Origin: Cadophora sp. MPI-SDFR-AT-0126
Lineage: Eukaryota; Ascomycota; Leotiomycetes; Helotiales; Ploettnerulaceae
Assembly (NCBI GenBank): GCA_020747065.1
Contig: JAGMVK010000001.1
Span: 2,666,001-2,730,000 of the forward strand
Direction: 5' to 3'
DNA: 64,000 nt
Under the pieces are notes generated by a model, which did not search any database, was not told the DNA's origin, and saw nothing but the letters and a program-made list of their open reading frames with translations. Numbering within the stretch: position 1 is the stretch's first letter; the number at the start of each line of letters is the position of its first letter. A program made the translations under genes and the position numbers. This document shows, one piece after another, positions 47,527 to 58,793 of this stretch.

Positions 47527-49361
47527 TCAATCCCGATCAAAAGGCCTGGAGTGATCAGGCAACTTGATCTTAAATACCAAAGCTTGATTTTCCAGATTGA
47601 ACCCACTCTCATCGGCATACGGCAACGCACCACCATTCATATACCCGTCCTGTGTGATGAAGTCGTTGTCACTGAGGCTGAAGACGAACCACTCATCGTC
47701 ATCTCCAATCAACCCATCTACAGGCACGATGCCGATGCTCTCCCACTTCTCATTCAGTAGATCCGCATCCTGGGCTCCGCCATTGTGAGCACCGAAGCGA
47801 TTGAGTTGAGAATTCAGGTTCATATCGATGAATGGGCAGTATGTAGCGGGTGTGATGGCAGATTTCAAGACGCCCTTTTCGGAAGCGACTGAGCAGTTGG
47901 TGCAGTCATAAGTATTGCCCTTGATATCCGTTGCAGAGTTGATATCGAAGATATCAATATGGCGGTAATTCGAAAGGGATACATCCTGTCCATGACCGAA
48001 TCCCCCATCGCGAGCCAGGATGAAGAATTGTCCGTCCTGAATGTGGAAGAGTTCGGATTGAGCTGCAACTTTCGGATTTTTAGATGGCTTTGCAGTGGGA
48101 TCCACGTACAAGGGGAGTGAAACTACAAATTCTCTAGCATAGCGAGGCTTGGAAGGGACGGTGATGTCGTATTTGAGGAGGCGAGTGAAGCGTTCAGTCT
48201 GTGATTCGAGCCCTCCTTCTTGATTTGTGGCGGCTTGGAGGAGAACATAGAGATTTTTGCCATCTCCAGAGACTGTAAGGCCCTCGAATCCGTGATTGTT
48301 ATTACGCCCAGTAGGCCCATCTGAAGGGATTATCTCTTCGGGGTTATCACCCTCATACTGTGGATGATGTCAGGGTCAGCCATGTTCATTCGGTGACCGC
48401 TTCTGGTTTTCCAGCTCAAGTTGTAGGGTGCAAGTCAGATTGGGAGGATGGAGAAGGGTCGAGCTGGATGTTACTCACGAATGCAGGAGAATCGGCAGAG
48501 AAAGACTCCGTCCCATTCCTCATGGGAATGATGGCATTTGGAGGTCTGATAGCAGTGATCATCCGACCAGACGCGTCAAATCGATACACGTATGGTCCGT
48601 ATTCATCACTGATCCAAAAGCTTCCATCGTTGTTCAGAACGATACCTTCAGAGTCAACTGGAATGCGTTTTCCTCCTGGACCTGGACCACCAAATCCATC
48701 TCCCTAGGAAATATCAGCGATGCTCCAAGAATTTCTTGCTTCAGATACTGGCTTACCGTGAAGGTAGAGACTGGAAGATCTGGAAATCCAGGATAGCTCA
48801 GATGTCCAGTTGCGTCTCCATCTAGACCTGTACAGGGAGTCCCATCCGGACCATAGAAACGAATGGTCTCCTTGTATGTAAAGAAAAGGTTCTTGGCAGA
48901 TGGGTTCTCAACGGTAGCCTGCGGATCTGGGATGAACAAGATGTCGAATTTGTGCACTCGAGGTTGGAAATTCAATGTTCCTTGAGTGTTCCTAGATTGA
49001 CACGACGATTAGTCGATGTTCTTTTCACTGATGTGCAATTCTGACGACGCTTTGGTCAAGCTTTTCAGAAGTGAAGAAATTGGTTCATAGAAGGTCTAAC
49101 TCACCATCCTCTATCAGGGAGACCCCACAAAACGCCAGTGTAGCTTCCGTTGGAGAGCTTTTTCCATTGAGACCTATCAAGAGCAAGAGCAGAGCCAAAG
49201 TTCAAGGTGTCTCCAAACTCATCCCGAGCATTACTCGGGACGGTTCCATATCCAGCGAGCTCCTCATAGACGTAAGTCCTCCCATTACATTTCGTCTGAT
49301 TGACTATCGCCAAAGCAGCAGTAGCGAAGCTGGCAGCAAAACCAGCTCTGAGGAGGAGCAT
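47527..49361 (-). CDS. Secreted phytase-like esterase (PF13449-type)
   Basis: Four exons (49361-49105, 48991-48757, 48703-48479, 48357-47527) give 515 aa. The N-terminus is a signal peptide (MLLLRAGFAASFATAALAIV). The mature protein has the esterase-like phytase (beta-propeller) pattern: FGSALALDRSQW and LWGLPDRGW, then PVDSEGIVLNNDGSFWISDEYGPYVYRFD, and NNNHGFEGLTVSGDGKNLYVLLQ. These acidic DxEG/HGFEG blocks are typical of the family and may bind metal. The C-terminal exon adds a cysteine pair (YDCTNC) and FVFSLSDNDFITQ. The usual activity is hydrolysis of phosphate or other esters outside the cell; the substrate is unproven. Introns are 53, 113 and 121 nt. An in-frame ATG ten codons upstream (49391) is possible, but the chosen start gives the cleaner signal peptide. 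Confidence 0.88.
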
Positions 49362-50757
49362 CGTGATGAGATCGAAGGCGAGGTAGGACAATGTAACCCC
49401 AACGATGAATTGAGTTCAGCGGGGAAATGCATGGCTTTATTTATGATTCCCCCACACGACTGGGATGACGACGGAATGGGATAGGTAATTATCTTTGAGA
49501 TGCGAATTTGCGGGGTCAAGAAAGGATGCATATTGCTCCAGGGGACAGCTTCCTTTTACAGCCAATCATTCACACATGGTCCCTGAAATTCATCCCTGAA
49601 GAGAAAGAGGCAAATATGCAGCATCCCGTCTAGTGTGCTTCCAGAAGGGTGCTAGGAGGAAGGTTCAGCGGTTGCAGAGCAATGAGAATGGACCTATGAC
49701 AGTCAGCGCTTTGAACAAACAATTGCCTCCAGTATCCTTGTAGCATATCGAAATCCTGGCTCTGCATACATTCCTTACACAACCGAGAGCGCTTTCCCAG
49801 TATATTGGATCTTTGTCTTTGTCCAAGATGCAACTCTCTCGCACTCCCGATCTTTCGTTCTGCAAAACTAACATTTATTGGGTGGCTGCTAACAATGCCA
49901 GACCGACGCCATCAAATTGATAAGTTCGAATCTGGCGGCGACACCGAGGAATATCGAGATGTCTTGAAGGGCACGTTGTCAAGCTTCGGACGGCCATTCG
50001 TCAATCAGGATTTGCTGTGCCTGTGAGGCTACGAGGATCGCCATCCCGTTGCTTGGCATATTCTGTGGAGCATATCTGGAAAGTCTCCCAAGCAAGCAGT
50101 AAGCTTGAATGAAGTCAATATGATCATAGGGGCACATTCACGGTCTGAATCAACAAATGAGAGTCGAACAATCATGGCTGAAGCTTTACCAAAAGGAACG
50201 AGACATGCAGCCTGAAAAACATAGTCTCAAAGCGAATCGCACTCTTGTATTCTATCACGTTCATTTCATATATTGATTGTGTCTGCATCAATGCCCACCG
50301 CAGCTACATACATCAATCCCTACCATTTCGTGTCTCATGAACCCACCCATATCTCGTCCTTATGCTCATCCATGCGTGTTCCTCCAAAAGGGAGAGGTAT
50401 CATAAGTCTCTCGCAAAATGCACAGCCGTCGCCTCGCGACGAAAGAGAATCGAATCTAATAGAAAACCGCTTTTTAGACAGACAAGATCCCGGGTTTCCC
50501 ACAGCCTTACTCCACCTGGGCACGAAGACCCTGAGTATGGTATATTTGGAGAGAGCAGAGACAAAATCGAAAATTAGTTATCCAGAGAGCGAGACAGCGA
50601 CTGCTGGCGGTAGGCGGGGCCAGAGTCAAAGATTGTACATCTCCCACCCATCCAGTTCGTTGATTGCTTTGGGCCGATAGATATGTGTTTCGGTGGATCT
50701 GGAAATCTGTGCTGCCACCTCAGTTTGTGCGTAATCCAGCCTCAGCTCTTCTTCCAG
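49362..50757. other. Intergenic between phytase-like and CRM1 genes
   Basis: 1.4 kb holding the phytase-like promoter and CRM1 3' end, both genes on the minus strand. Open frames to about 135 codons occur (50273-50680) without domain or splice support. Nothing further is recognised. Confidence 0.5.
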
Positions 50758-53700
50758 TCACAACTCATCGTCATCCTCGGCAAGCTCAGCAGGCTTGAGC
50801 AGACCGCCAACCTTGGATAGACGCTCACGCTCAGCTGCCTTAGCATCCCTTTCGGATTGTTCCTTCTCCTCGGCGAATAGCTCAGTGTTGTCTCCTGCGA
50901 ACTCCTTTAATTGGATCAAGAAATCACGGAGGTTGAGCTTGAACCTATCATATGCATTGTTGAGAGTGAACAAACCCTCCACGAATGCCTTGATTTGGAC
51001 TCTGCGTAAAATTAGTATTTCGCTTTTGGATGAAGGATTCAAACTTACGCTTGGAGGTTGGGGAAAGCACCCTGGAGCAAATTAGCGACAAAGCCACCCA
51101 AGAACTCCTTGTTAGATGTTCCAGCGGGTGCTTGATCAGGTTGGTAGATCGGTCCTTGGATCTTGGGCGGCGTGCCATCTGCTGGGTGGACGAAGTAGAA
51201 CATCCGGGACAGCAACATCGACTGTGACTTGAATCCTGCCTTGTGGTCCGTATCAGTGAGAACAAAGAATACATCTTGCAATATCGGTATGAAGAATTGC
51301 TGGAAGAAAGCGTTCGAGGTTCCAGGATCGGTTTCGGCAATGTTGGTGATCAATTCGAGGCACATATTAAGACCAGCATATTCAACCTCGCGGTTGTCGT
51401 GCTTGCTGGCCCACATGCATGAGTCGATAACGAACTTGAACTGTCTATTATCAAGCTTGAGGAGAGCTTCCACAGTGTTAGTCAATGCAAAAGGAGGACG
51501 AGGGGCCTAAGTACCAGGGAAGCAATGGAGGTTGATTGCACGAAGCAGAGTAAAAAACTCAACTCGGTGCTCGGGAAACTCAGAGAAGTCCTTGTTGATC
51601 ATTTCCAACGTGCACTCAAAGACGTTCTCCATGATGTTCGGTACTTGATCCTCCATGAGAGCCTTCGAAAGTTAGCGCAAGTTCTCCGCAAACATATTAT
51701 GGATGTGGCAAGGGGCAGCACAGGATAGTGAAGGGAAGGGATGCACTACTGAAAATCTTGAGCGATGAGGGGTCCAACGTACAGAAAGCTTGGTGATGAT
51801 GACGGACATGACCTTCAGGACTTCAGCGTCACGGGCATTGGGGACATTTCGGTTGTAGTCAACGAGCACAGCATCGAGAAGAGCTGGTACGATGTTTGTT
51901 CGCACCATCTCAAGGTCATCAGCCTTCTCGACATAAGTCTCGATGAGCTTCAAAATTTCTTTCTTGATCGTTCGCAGACCTCGCACTCGTGGCATCTTCG
52001 TTGCGATTTCGCCTGCGAGTTGTCAGTAAATGCTTTTCCAAAATGCGTGGGTAAACGAGCTCACCATCTCGTGCAACTGCCTCGGAGATCATTCCACTGG
52101 TAGCACGGTACATGGACAGCATATCGAGGTAGATTCTTCCGATCTGAGGATAGAAGTAGCTTCCAATGGATATGCAGGCCGAAACATTCGTCTTCATGAC
52201 ATTACCGATGACTTTGATCGTATCTGCATCCTGCAGAATCGAGGGGTTAGCGGTGGCTTGAGCAATGATAGCATCCCAAGCGGCGTTAGGATATGACATG
52301 AGCTCTGAAATGAGCCTCTCCTGCGCATTCTTTTGAGGTTGTGCGGCAATCATATATCCACAAGCCTCGTAGAATGTGTGGACCTGCTGAGGCGAGAGGT
52401 CGCAAGTGATCTTGCGCATCGTGCGTACAATTTCCTCGATGAATGGCTCACTTTCCCCTGGCTGCAATGCAACAAAATGACGCTTGCACTGTCTGGCAAT
52501 CTTAATGAAAGTATCGCATGCCATATCCTGGACACCTTCGTGAGATTCGTGCATGAACTCGAACAACTTGTTGACGACAGTCTTCAGGAACTTCCAGTGT
52601 GCCTTAAGAAATCGAGGATATTGGCCGACAATATACATGATGTTACTGGCCACCACTGCCTTGTTGTCCTTGCCTCGCTTCATCTCAGTAAGTCCAAGAA
52701 GGTCCTTAATGACGGTAACGAGGAAACGCTTCTCGGTCTCTTCATTCATGGCGAGGGAGATAGATCCAATGGCCCAGCACAAGGTATTGCAGTTAGCCCA
52801 CGACCACTCCGTACCATCGACTTGGCGAGCGAGCTTATCAGTCATGATGTTCTCTGTGTCGACAACATCCAAATGGGTCAGGTAAACAAGACACTCTCTC
52901 GTTGTCTTGTAGAGTTGAATAGTGTCGCTCTCCTTCACAAACTCTCTCACAATTTCTCCTTCCTCGTTCTCAACAATCAGCACTTCCTCAGGTCTGACCA
53001 TCTTCTCAATCATCACCACTCTCAAATTGGAAAGCACTTCGTTATACTTGTGTTTCCGAAGTGGGTAATTGGCCAATAGACTCGGATTTGGCGCGCCAGG
53101 ATTCGTGAGACCACCGACGCCCATATTGACCAGTGGGTTCACATCGGTAAGTGGGAGCGACTGCATCTCGTCGTAGAGCTCCTGAACAAGCTTGGTCCAG
53201 TATTCTAAGCAGATCTTGAAGATCTCTCGGTCCTCGATTTGTGAAATTCGAATAAGGTAGAAGTGGGCGTGGGTGAGGAAGTCGCGGTTTGGTAGATTCT
53301 CAATGAGCTAATGAAATGTCAGTAAGGCATAGATATACTCCTAGGGCTGCTTACGTTGAGATGGACGCTGAAGAAGTTGGTAAGGAAGAGGGCGAGATTC
53401 TGGATGAATTCCTGATCCTTTGAGTTGCTAGAATTGTATGTAGTCTTCAGGTCAAGAGATAATGGAATGATCTTGGAAATGGTTGTTAAGACCTCGGTGA
53501 ACATCTGTACCAATTTCTCGTCATATGCGTTATTTTGCCCTGTCTGAAGTCCACCAATCTCTGTTAAGCACTTCAATGTGACATTCCGAAATTCAGGCAT
53601 CTCAAGGAATCTTGTTCGTAGGGTATCGATGATTGGAGTCTCGAAAATATAGCCGAGTGGGATCCAGTTGAAGAATCGGAGGAGGGTTTCGAGGGTAGCC

Positions 53701-54551
53701 TTGATTAGACTTGGTTGGGTGGCGCTGTTCAAGACCTCGTTGCAAAGTTGGAAAATGGAGGAGAACTCTGCGCACATCACAGTCTTCAAGTTCTTGGTCT
53801 TCGCCGATGTCATCTGGTCCGCTGAGAAGTCGAAGACCTCCTCTGACAGGAGCCGCAGAATAGCCATGTTGTTTTCGCAGATCGACAGACTTGTATGGCA
53901 CGCAGAGATAATTTCGTTAATGAAGGTAGGCCAGTTGTGAGGCCATTCTTGCTTGAGGATAGAAACGAGGACGAGATTGAGTTTATTGAGGAGGGTGCGC
54001 TGTGTCTTCAAAGATTCTTCGGAGCTAGAGGACTGAATGATGAAGTTGACCACAAAGTTACGAATACCTGGAGATAGTTAGCATAACAAATAGCCCAGGT
54101 TGACAATCGCGGCTTGCCTTGACACTGCTCTTTCGGTAAAACCTTCCATCTAGTGAGAATAACATTGTCGAGTACTTGCAACCCCAAGTCTGTTTTATTT
54201 GTCAGCTATAGTCCGAGAGGCGCATCGAGGCATGGAGGACACTGACATTTAGTCTGGGGATATGTAGCATCTTGCAAGATCTTGTCGACTAATAGCCAGG
54301 CATCGGGGTCTTCCTTGAACTATTGCCATACGTTAGCAAGTATAGATATATGAGGGGGGCTGTCAACAGAAAGGCGGGGCATACCTGATTCAGTGCAGCT
54401 TGCGCAGCTTTTTGCTGTATTTCCAACGCGTCAGTAAATGCAACTGACATTCAACTCTAGAGCCACTATTCTTGGAAATACTGACCGATTCTCCGCGGCC
54501 TTCGTAGAAAGCCCGGACGGTCGCGTCAAGCTCGGAAATCGAGGGAGCCAT
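50758..54551 (-). CDS. CRM1: Exportin-1 (Crm1/Xpo1), nuclear export receptor
   Basis: Ten exons: 54551-54486, 54414-54385, 54319-54247, 54189-54118, 54067-53355, 53307-52065, 52012-51783, 51662-51515, 51466-51049 and 51001-50758, giving 1078 aa as usual for Crm1. It exports proteins with leucine-rich export signals in complex with Ran-GTP. Family blocks are seen throughout: [15 protein letters not shown] near the N-terminus, [21 protein letters not shown] and [23 protein letters not shown] in the cargo-groove region, [27 protein letters not shown] and the acidic C-terminal tail (EDDDEL). Residue 525, equivalent to leptomycin-B-sensitive Cys528 of human, is Thr ([14 protein letters not shown]). 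The fourth intron (54117-54068) starts with GC, not GT. The first four exons are very short, so automatic models may miss them. Confidence 0.97.
54068..54117 (-). other. GC-AG intron in CRM1
   Basis: The donor reads CAAG followed by GCAAGC, and the acceptor is CTCCAG after a GCTAAC branch site. Only this 50 nt excision gives the conserved [14 protein letters not shown] junction in frame. No GT donor nearby does so. Confidence 0.8.
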
Positions 54552-56599
54552 CTTCGCGGGTTGACCTCAAGAAATGTGACCTTTCCTCTGCGGCGATAGA
54601 TCGGATCTGGCTCTTTGTATGCTTGTGTACAGCCCGTGCTGGTGTGAAAGGTCGTCTCGTGGGCAGTTTCGGTTTGTTGAAGAAGTTGTTGAAGTTGATC
54701 TCGCTGAAGGGTGTTGTTCCCAGCCTTCTCTGCCACCCCTCCACGCTAAGGCTAGGTTGGAAGAGCCGCCTACAGGCCCTCACATGATCGGGAATAAGAA
54801 AAGCCGAAATGAAATCTAGCGACTTCGAGTGCTCACTTCTTTGTTCCTCTACACACAGTGACATTTATTGATTATTTATGCTATCCTCTACATTGTTCCA
54901 AGTATCTTAAATTTAACCAAGTTAAATTTGAATCTGTAAAACATTTTAAAGATTTTTTATTATTTTATATTTCATCATTCATTAAAATTAAATAGTTTAA
55001 AATTTACAAATCAGTTTATGTCAAAGCTTAATTTTTCAGTTTAGAAAATTATATAATAAAGAAGTTGAATTTAATATTGTTACATAAAAAAAAATGCATT
55101 CTCAATGAGTAAAGATAAGTACAAAATGTTTCGCGTCTCTGACTCAGCCGCACTGGACTTTAATTATCTCAATATCCAATTCATTCTCTTGGGAATTGTT
55201 TTTCGGTATCGACGTTGAAGTTGGATAAGATTGGCTTTCCGTCACACAGTCATGCATTTTGTAATGTCGCCTTCAATTTCTTTGATCATATCTTCCAGCA
55301 ACACATAGAGAGAGAAGGTAGCAAAGGTTACCGGAGCTTTCTTTCGCTGGATTGCAACTTTCTTGTTCCTTTGGAGACTATGGCTTATGATCTCATATTC
55401 AAGTAAGCGTTTTTCACGTGGAAGTCTTTGATCTGGGCAGCAACAGATTGAATATTCTAGCTTGAATGTTGTTCCCTACCCTCGAGAGTGGACAGTCTAT
55501 GAACGACACCACTCCTAAATCAAACCAGAAATTCCCAGTTCCAGGTCAACGCACTTTATACGACCCTTTCCCGGTCCCCATTAGGTATCAAGTTCGGAAT
55601 TATATCTCACAAGAGCACAGTCAAAACAGAAGAAGGCCCGGCAAATCCATCGGCATACTTGCCCATCTCAACGACTCCAGCTCTAGAAGTCAGCTTGGCA
55701 GTCGCAGAAACAGCTGGGTCTGGTTTGCCACCTTCGAAGACGAACGTGCACGAGTGGTAGTGGTGGCGTTGGCAGGCTTGGCTGAACTTGCAAGCAATGC
55801 AATCGTACCGTTTGCGGCCTTGATGGTGCGAAAGACGGAGGCCGAGTGGGAAAAGGTGGTGAGGCGGCAAGCCAGCGACGAGGATGGGTGGGATGACACG
55901 GTGCTGTGTGACGAGATGACGAGGACTTGAAGGACAGGAGGGCTCCTAGATAGACGGTGGACGATGGGCCGGTGGACGTGGTGTGGTGGCAGTGCTTTCA
56001 AAATGGCTCGGAGGTTGAACTTGGGAGAACAGCACAGGCGGTGATAGTAGATCTGACAGTTGTGCAGGTCTGTCTCAATTAGTGCTGATCCAGGCGGGGA
56101 GGACTTTTCTATTGTTTGAGCCATCGTGCGGGTTGCAGCTAGGACCACGAATAGGGATGAGACATGCCTGTCGAACGATGAGAGATAAACTTGTTGTGGG
56201 TTATCTCTTACCAATCTGTCTGGCCTACCAGGCGAGTAGGTTCTCTCTGGTCTGAAATGGCCGCTGCCCGCTTCTTCTTGAGGTCGACCTTTCAGGTACT
56301 TGAAAATTGTGCCAGTATTCACTATAGGCAGCTTTTGTGTGCGGAGTACGTATGGTACTCCGGCCGCGAAGAGATAGCGGTAGTGGTCGTCGGGACCTTT
56401 TGCACCATTCGATGCGTCCGCCAGAAACTCGTTCAATTCCAGCTTAGAAGAAGGATGTGGACTGTAGTAAGATTCACACGTTTCTACGACGGTACCTTGT
56501 ATCATCTGAAAAATGTTCTGAGACAGCCAAGCCGCATGATAAACGTTTTAAATTGCTTTTTATATACTCATTGTACATCTACCGCGGAGATCTATCTTT
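54552..56599. other. Intergenic between CRM1 and AGX1, with an AT-rich island
   Basis: 2 kb holding the CRM1 promoter, an AT-rich block at about 54880-55110 and the AGX1 3' flank. Overlapping open frames lie at 55466-55930 (+, 154 codons) and 55690-56505 (-, 271 codons). Neither has a recognisable domain and they shadow each other, so at most one is real. I do not call a gene here. Confidence 0.45.
54880..55110. other. Short strongly AT-rich island with palindrome
   Basis: About 230 bp composed almost only of A and T, sharply different from its flanks. It includes a 9 bp perfect inverted repeat with a 3 nt spacer (arms 54909-54917 and 54921-54929). It could be the remnant of a mutated (RIP-affected) element, a replication origin-like AT tract, or chance. 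Confidence 0.6.
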
Positions 56600-57939
56600 T
56601 TAAGCCTTTTGGTAGCCTGCATCTGACAATCCAGCTTGAAGAGCCGTGATTGCACGATCGATGTCATCACGCTTGGGGTCAGTCTAGGGATCTTTAGTAA
56701 ATGTTGCTCAAACAAAATTAGGATCGGGAAAGACTAACGACGCTCACACCCATGTGTCCCACACGAATGTACTTCGCTGCGATCTCCTTGTGAAGTCCAC
56801 CAGCAAAAATTACACCCTTCTTCAAAAGGTTTGGGAGGAGTTCTGGGGCCTTAACATTCTCTGGGAGATAAATGGCGGTCATGCCATTTGCTTGGTCTGC
56901 TGGATCCGAAGCGAGCTGTTTCAAGCCAAGCTCGGTAACAGCCTTCTTCACTTTCTGCGATGCTGCACGGTGAGCAGCAAATCGCTCTGAAAGTGGCTTG
57001 GAAAGAATCTGAGTCAAAGAGGTGTGGAGAGCATGGACTAGTTGCGGCGATGGGGTTGCGAAGTATGAAGCTTTCTTGGCTTCGTAATTCTGCATGACTG
57101 TTGAAAAGAGTTAGTCTCGGACATATTACTACAGAAGAAATTACTCACTTGGCATCCAGTTCTTGAAGGATGCAAAGTAAGACCCAGGTGGCGTCTTTCT
57201 GCTCTGGAATGTCTTGATAGCCCGGCCACTGTACATAGAAATTGAGAGACCTGCCGGACACCCAATTGCTTTTTGTGATGCCGTTATGACACCATCAAGT
57301 TGCCACTTATCGAACTCAATCTCTTCACTGCCAACACTGCAGACGCCATCCACAATAACCAGTGTCTCTGGAGAAACCCGGTGAACCAATTCGGAAAGGG
57401 CTTTCAACTCGCTCAGAACACCAGTCGAAGTGTCAACGTGTGTTACGGTCAACAGCTTGTATTTCTTCTCCTTCAACGCCTTCTCGATCTCGGGAAGCTG
57501 GGGCCTTGATCCAATGGGTGCCTTCAATTGTGTGGCCTTCACACCGTAGGTCTCAAAGCAATCCGAGAACGAGTCTGCGAAGTATCCAGTGTGAAGCACC
57601 AAAACATCGTCACCAGGCTCTGCTAAATTTGCGGCCACTAAGTCCCAGCCGAGAGTACCTGAGCCTGAGATGACGAATGGCTGGGAAGAGGGATCGGTGG
57701 TTTGGAAAAGCTTTCGAAGCATAGAAAGGGTCTCGCCAAAAGTGGCAACAAACGGTGCTCCAACATGCGATTCACTGTCAATAACACATTCTCGTCAGTC
57801 TTCGTACAAATTTTTTAGCAGACAGGAGTAGTATATGAAGAGATTCGAACCTGTAATGACTCATGGACTGCAAAACAGCATCATCGAACTCAATGGGCCC
57901 AGGAATGAGCAATGCGGGGTGATTTGGCTGACTGGACAT
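56600..57939 (-). CDS. AGX1: Alanine-glyoxylate aminotransferase
   Basis: Four exons (57939-57851, 57774-57149, 57097-56739, 56683-56600) give 385 aa. This class-V PLP aminotransferase makes glycine from glyoxylate with alanine as amino donor. The N-terminus HPALLIPGPIEF is the family hallmark. The PLP lysine is K198 in ITASQKAIGCPAG, preceded by VDGVCSVGSEE. The short last exon supplies TDPKRDDIDRAI after the donor at 56738 (GTTAGT), which preserves the conserved VGHMGVSVTDP run. The first intron donor is unusual (GTTCGA) but is required by the SHYSESHVGAPF junction. No peroxisomal C-terminal tripeptide is present (ends YQKA). The reading frame stays open 89 codons upstream of the ATG with presequence-like composition; see findings. 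The gene is divergent from the PAP2 gene. Confidence 0.95.
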
Positions 57940-58793
57940 GGTGGCTTTCTGTGAAGTCTGCGAACTGGAACTGAATCGTCTGGGCTGTGCTGAAGTCGAT
58001 TGAGTGCTCGATGCTCTTTCAATTGAATATGGAGTGTTGATAGGAATTGGTGGCCGAGGATCTAAATGTCTAGATATGACTGAAAGCCTAGCGTAGGGAG
58101 CAGTGGGAGCCAGCTTGTTGATGGCGGGGTAAGCCCGACGAAGCGCGTGAGGTGCCAGTGTGTTGACGTAGATTCCGAACTTGCCCGATTGGCCAACTTT
58201 TGTTTATTGTACAGAAGTTAGCGGGCTGGAATTGCCTTTTCGGGGTTGTTGGAGCTTCAAATCCTGTGATTTGTAGTAATGATAAATCCGGTTCAATTGA
58301 TCTAAAATTTTACAAGAGAAATGTATGACGGCGCTGTCGCGAAGTCATCCGAGATCGCACCCGAGCACGTGCACCTCGCTTCAACCATACACGTCTTCCC
58401 ATCGGAAAGCGCCCTCTTCCTTTTCTTCGACCTCTTCAACGACAAAAACAACAGAGAGGCAATGCCCATTGGCTGGAACAGACTAGAATAAACGGTAAGT
58501 ATAAATGAATCGCCCCGAGGACAATAGACAGGTGGGTAGCTTCAATGCTCGGAGCTTCGAAATTTTCCATTTTGATGTGTCAGCGGCGGACCGATGCTCC
58601 TTCCTCGAAGCAAGTGCTTCTGAGCGTGAACTCGAGCTTCTTAGGAAAGGTCTCCAGTCATTTATTGAGTTGAGTGCTTACTCAAATCTCCATGCCTATC
58701 ATGACTTGACATTTCATTACACTCGTTCAAAGCGCAGGAGTCGGCCTCTCCATTCCTTTTCTATTTTTTGCTCCGAAGTTTTCTACCAATGCT
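57940..58793. promoter_or_regulatory. Divergent promoter region between AGX1 and the PAP2 gene
   Basis: 854 bp between divergent genes. The AGX1-proximal 267 bp are open in the AGX1 frame and rich in Arg, Ser and Ala codons. On the other side is a 98-codon open frame (58505-58801) without family resemblance, probably PAP2 leader. Confidence 0.5.

Noticed and set aside
55466..56505. Overlapping open frames of 154 (+) and 271 (-) codons between CRM1 and AGX1
   Set aside because: They shadow each other in GC-balanced DNA. Neither has a domain, signal peptide or splice-supported extension, and choosing one would be a guess.
57840..57856. tRNA B-box-like GGTTCGAATCTC on the minus strand
   Set aside because: It is the unusual donor of AGX1 intron 1. 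There is no matching A-box or acceptor stem around it.
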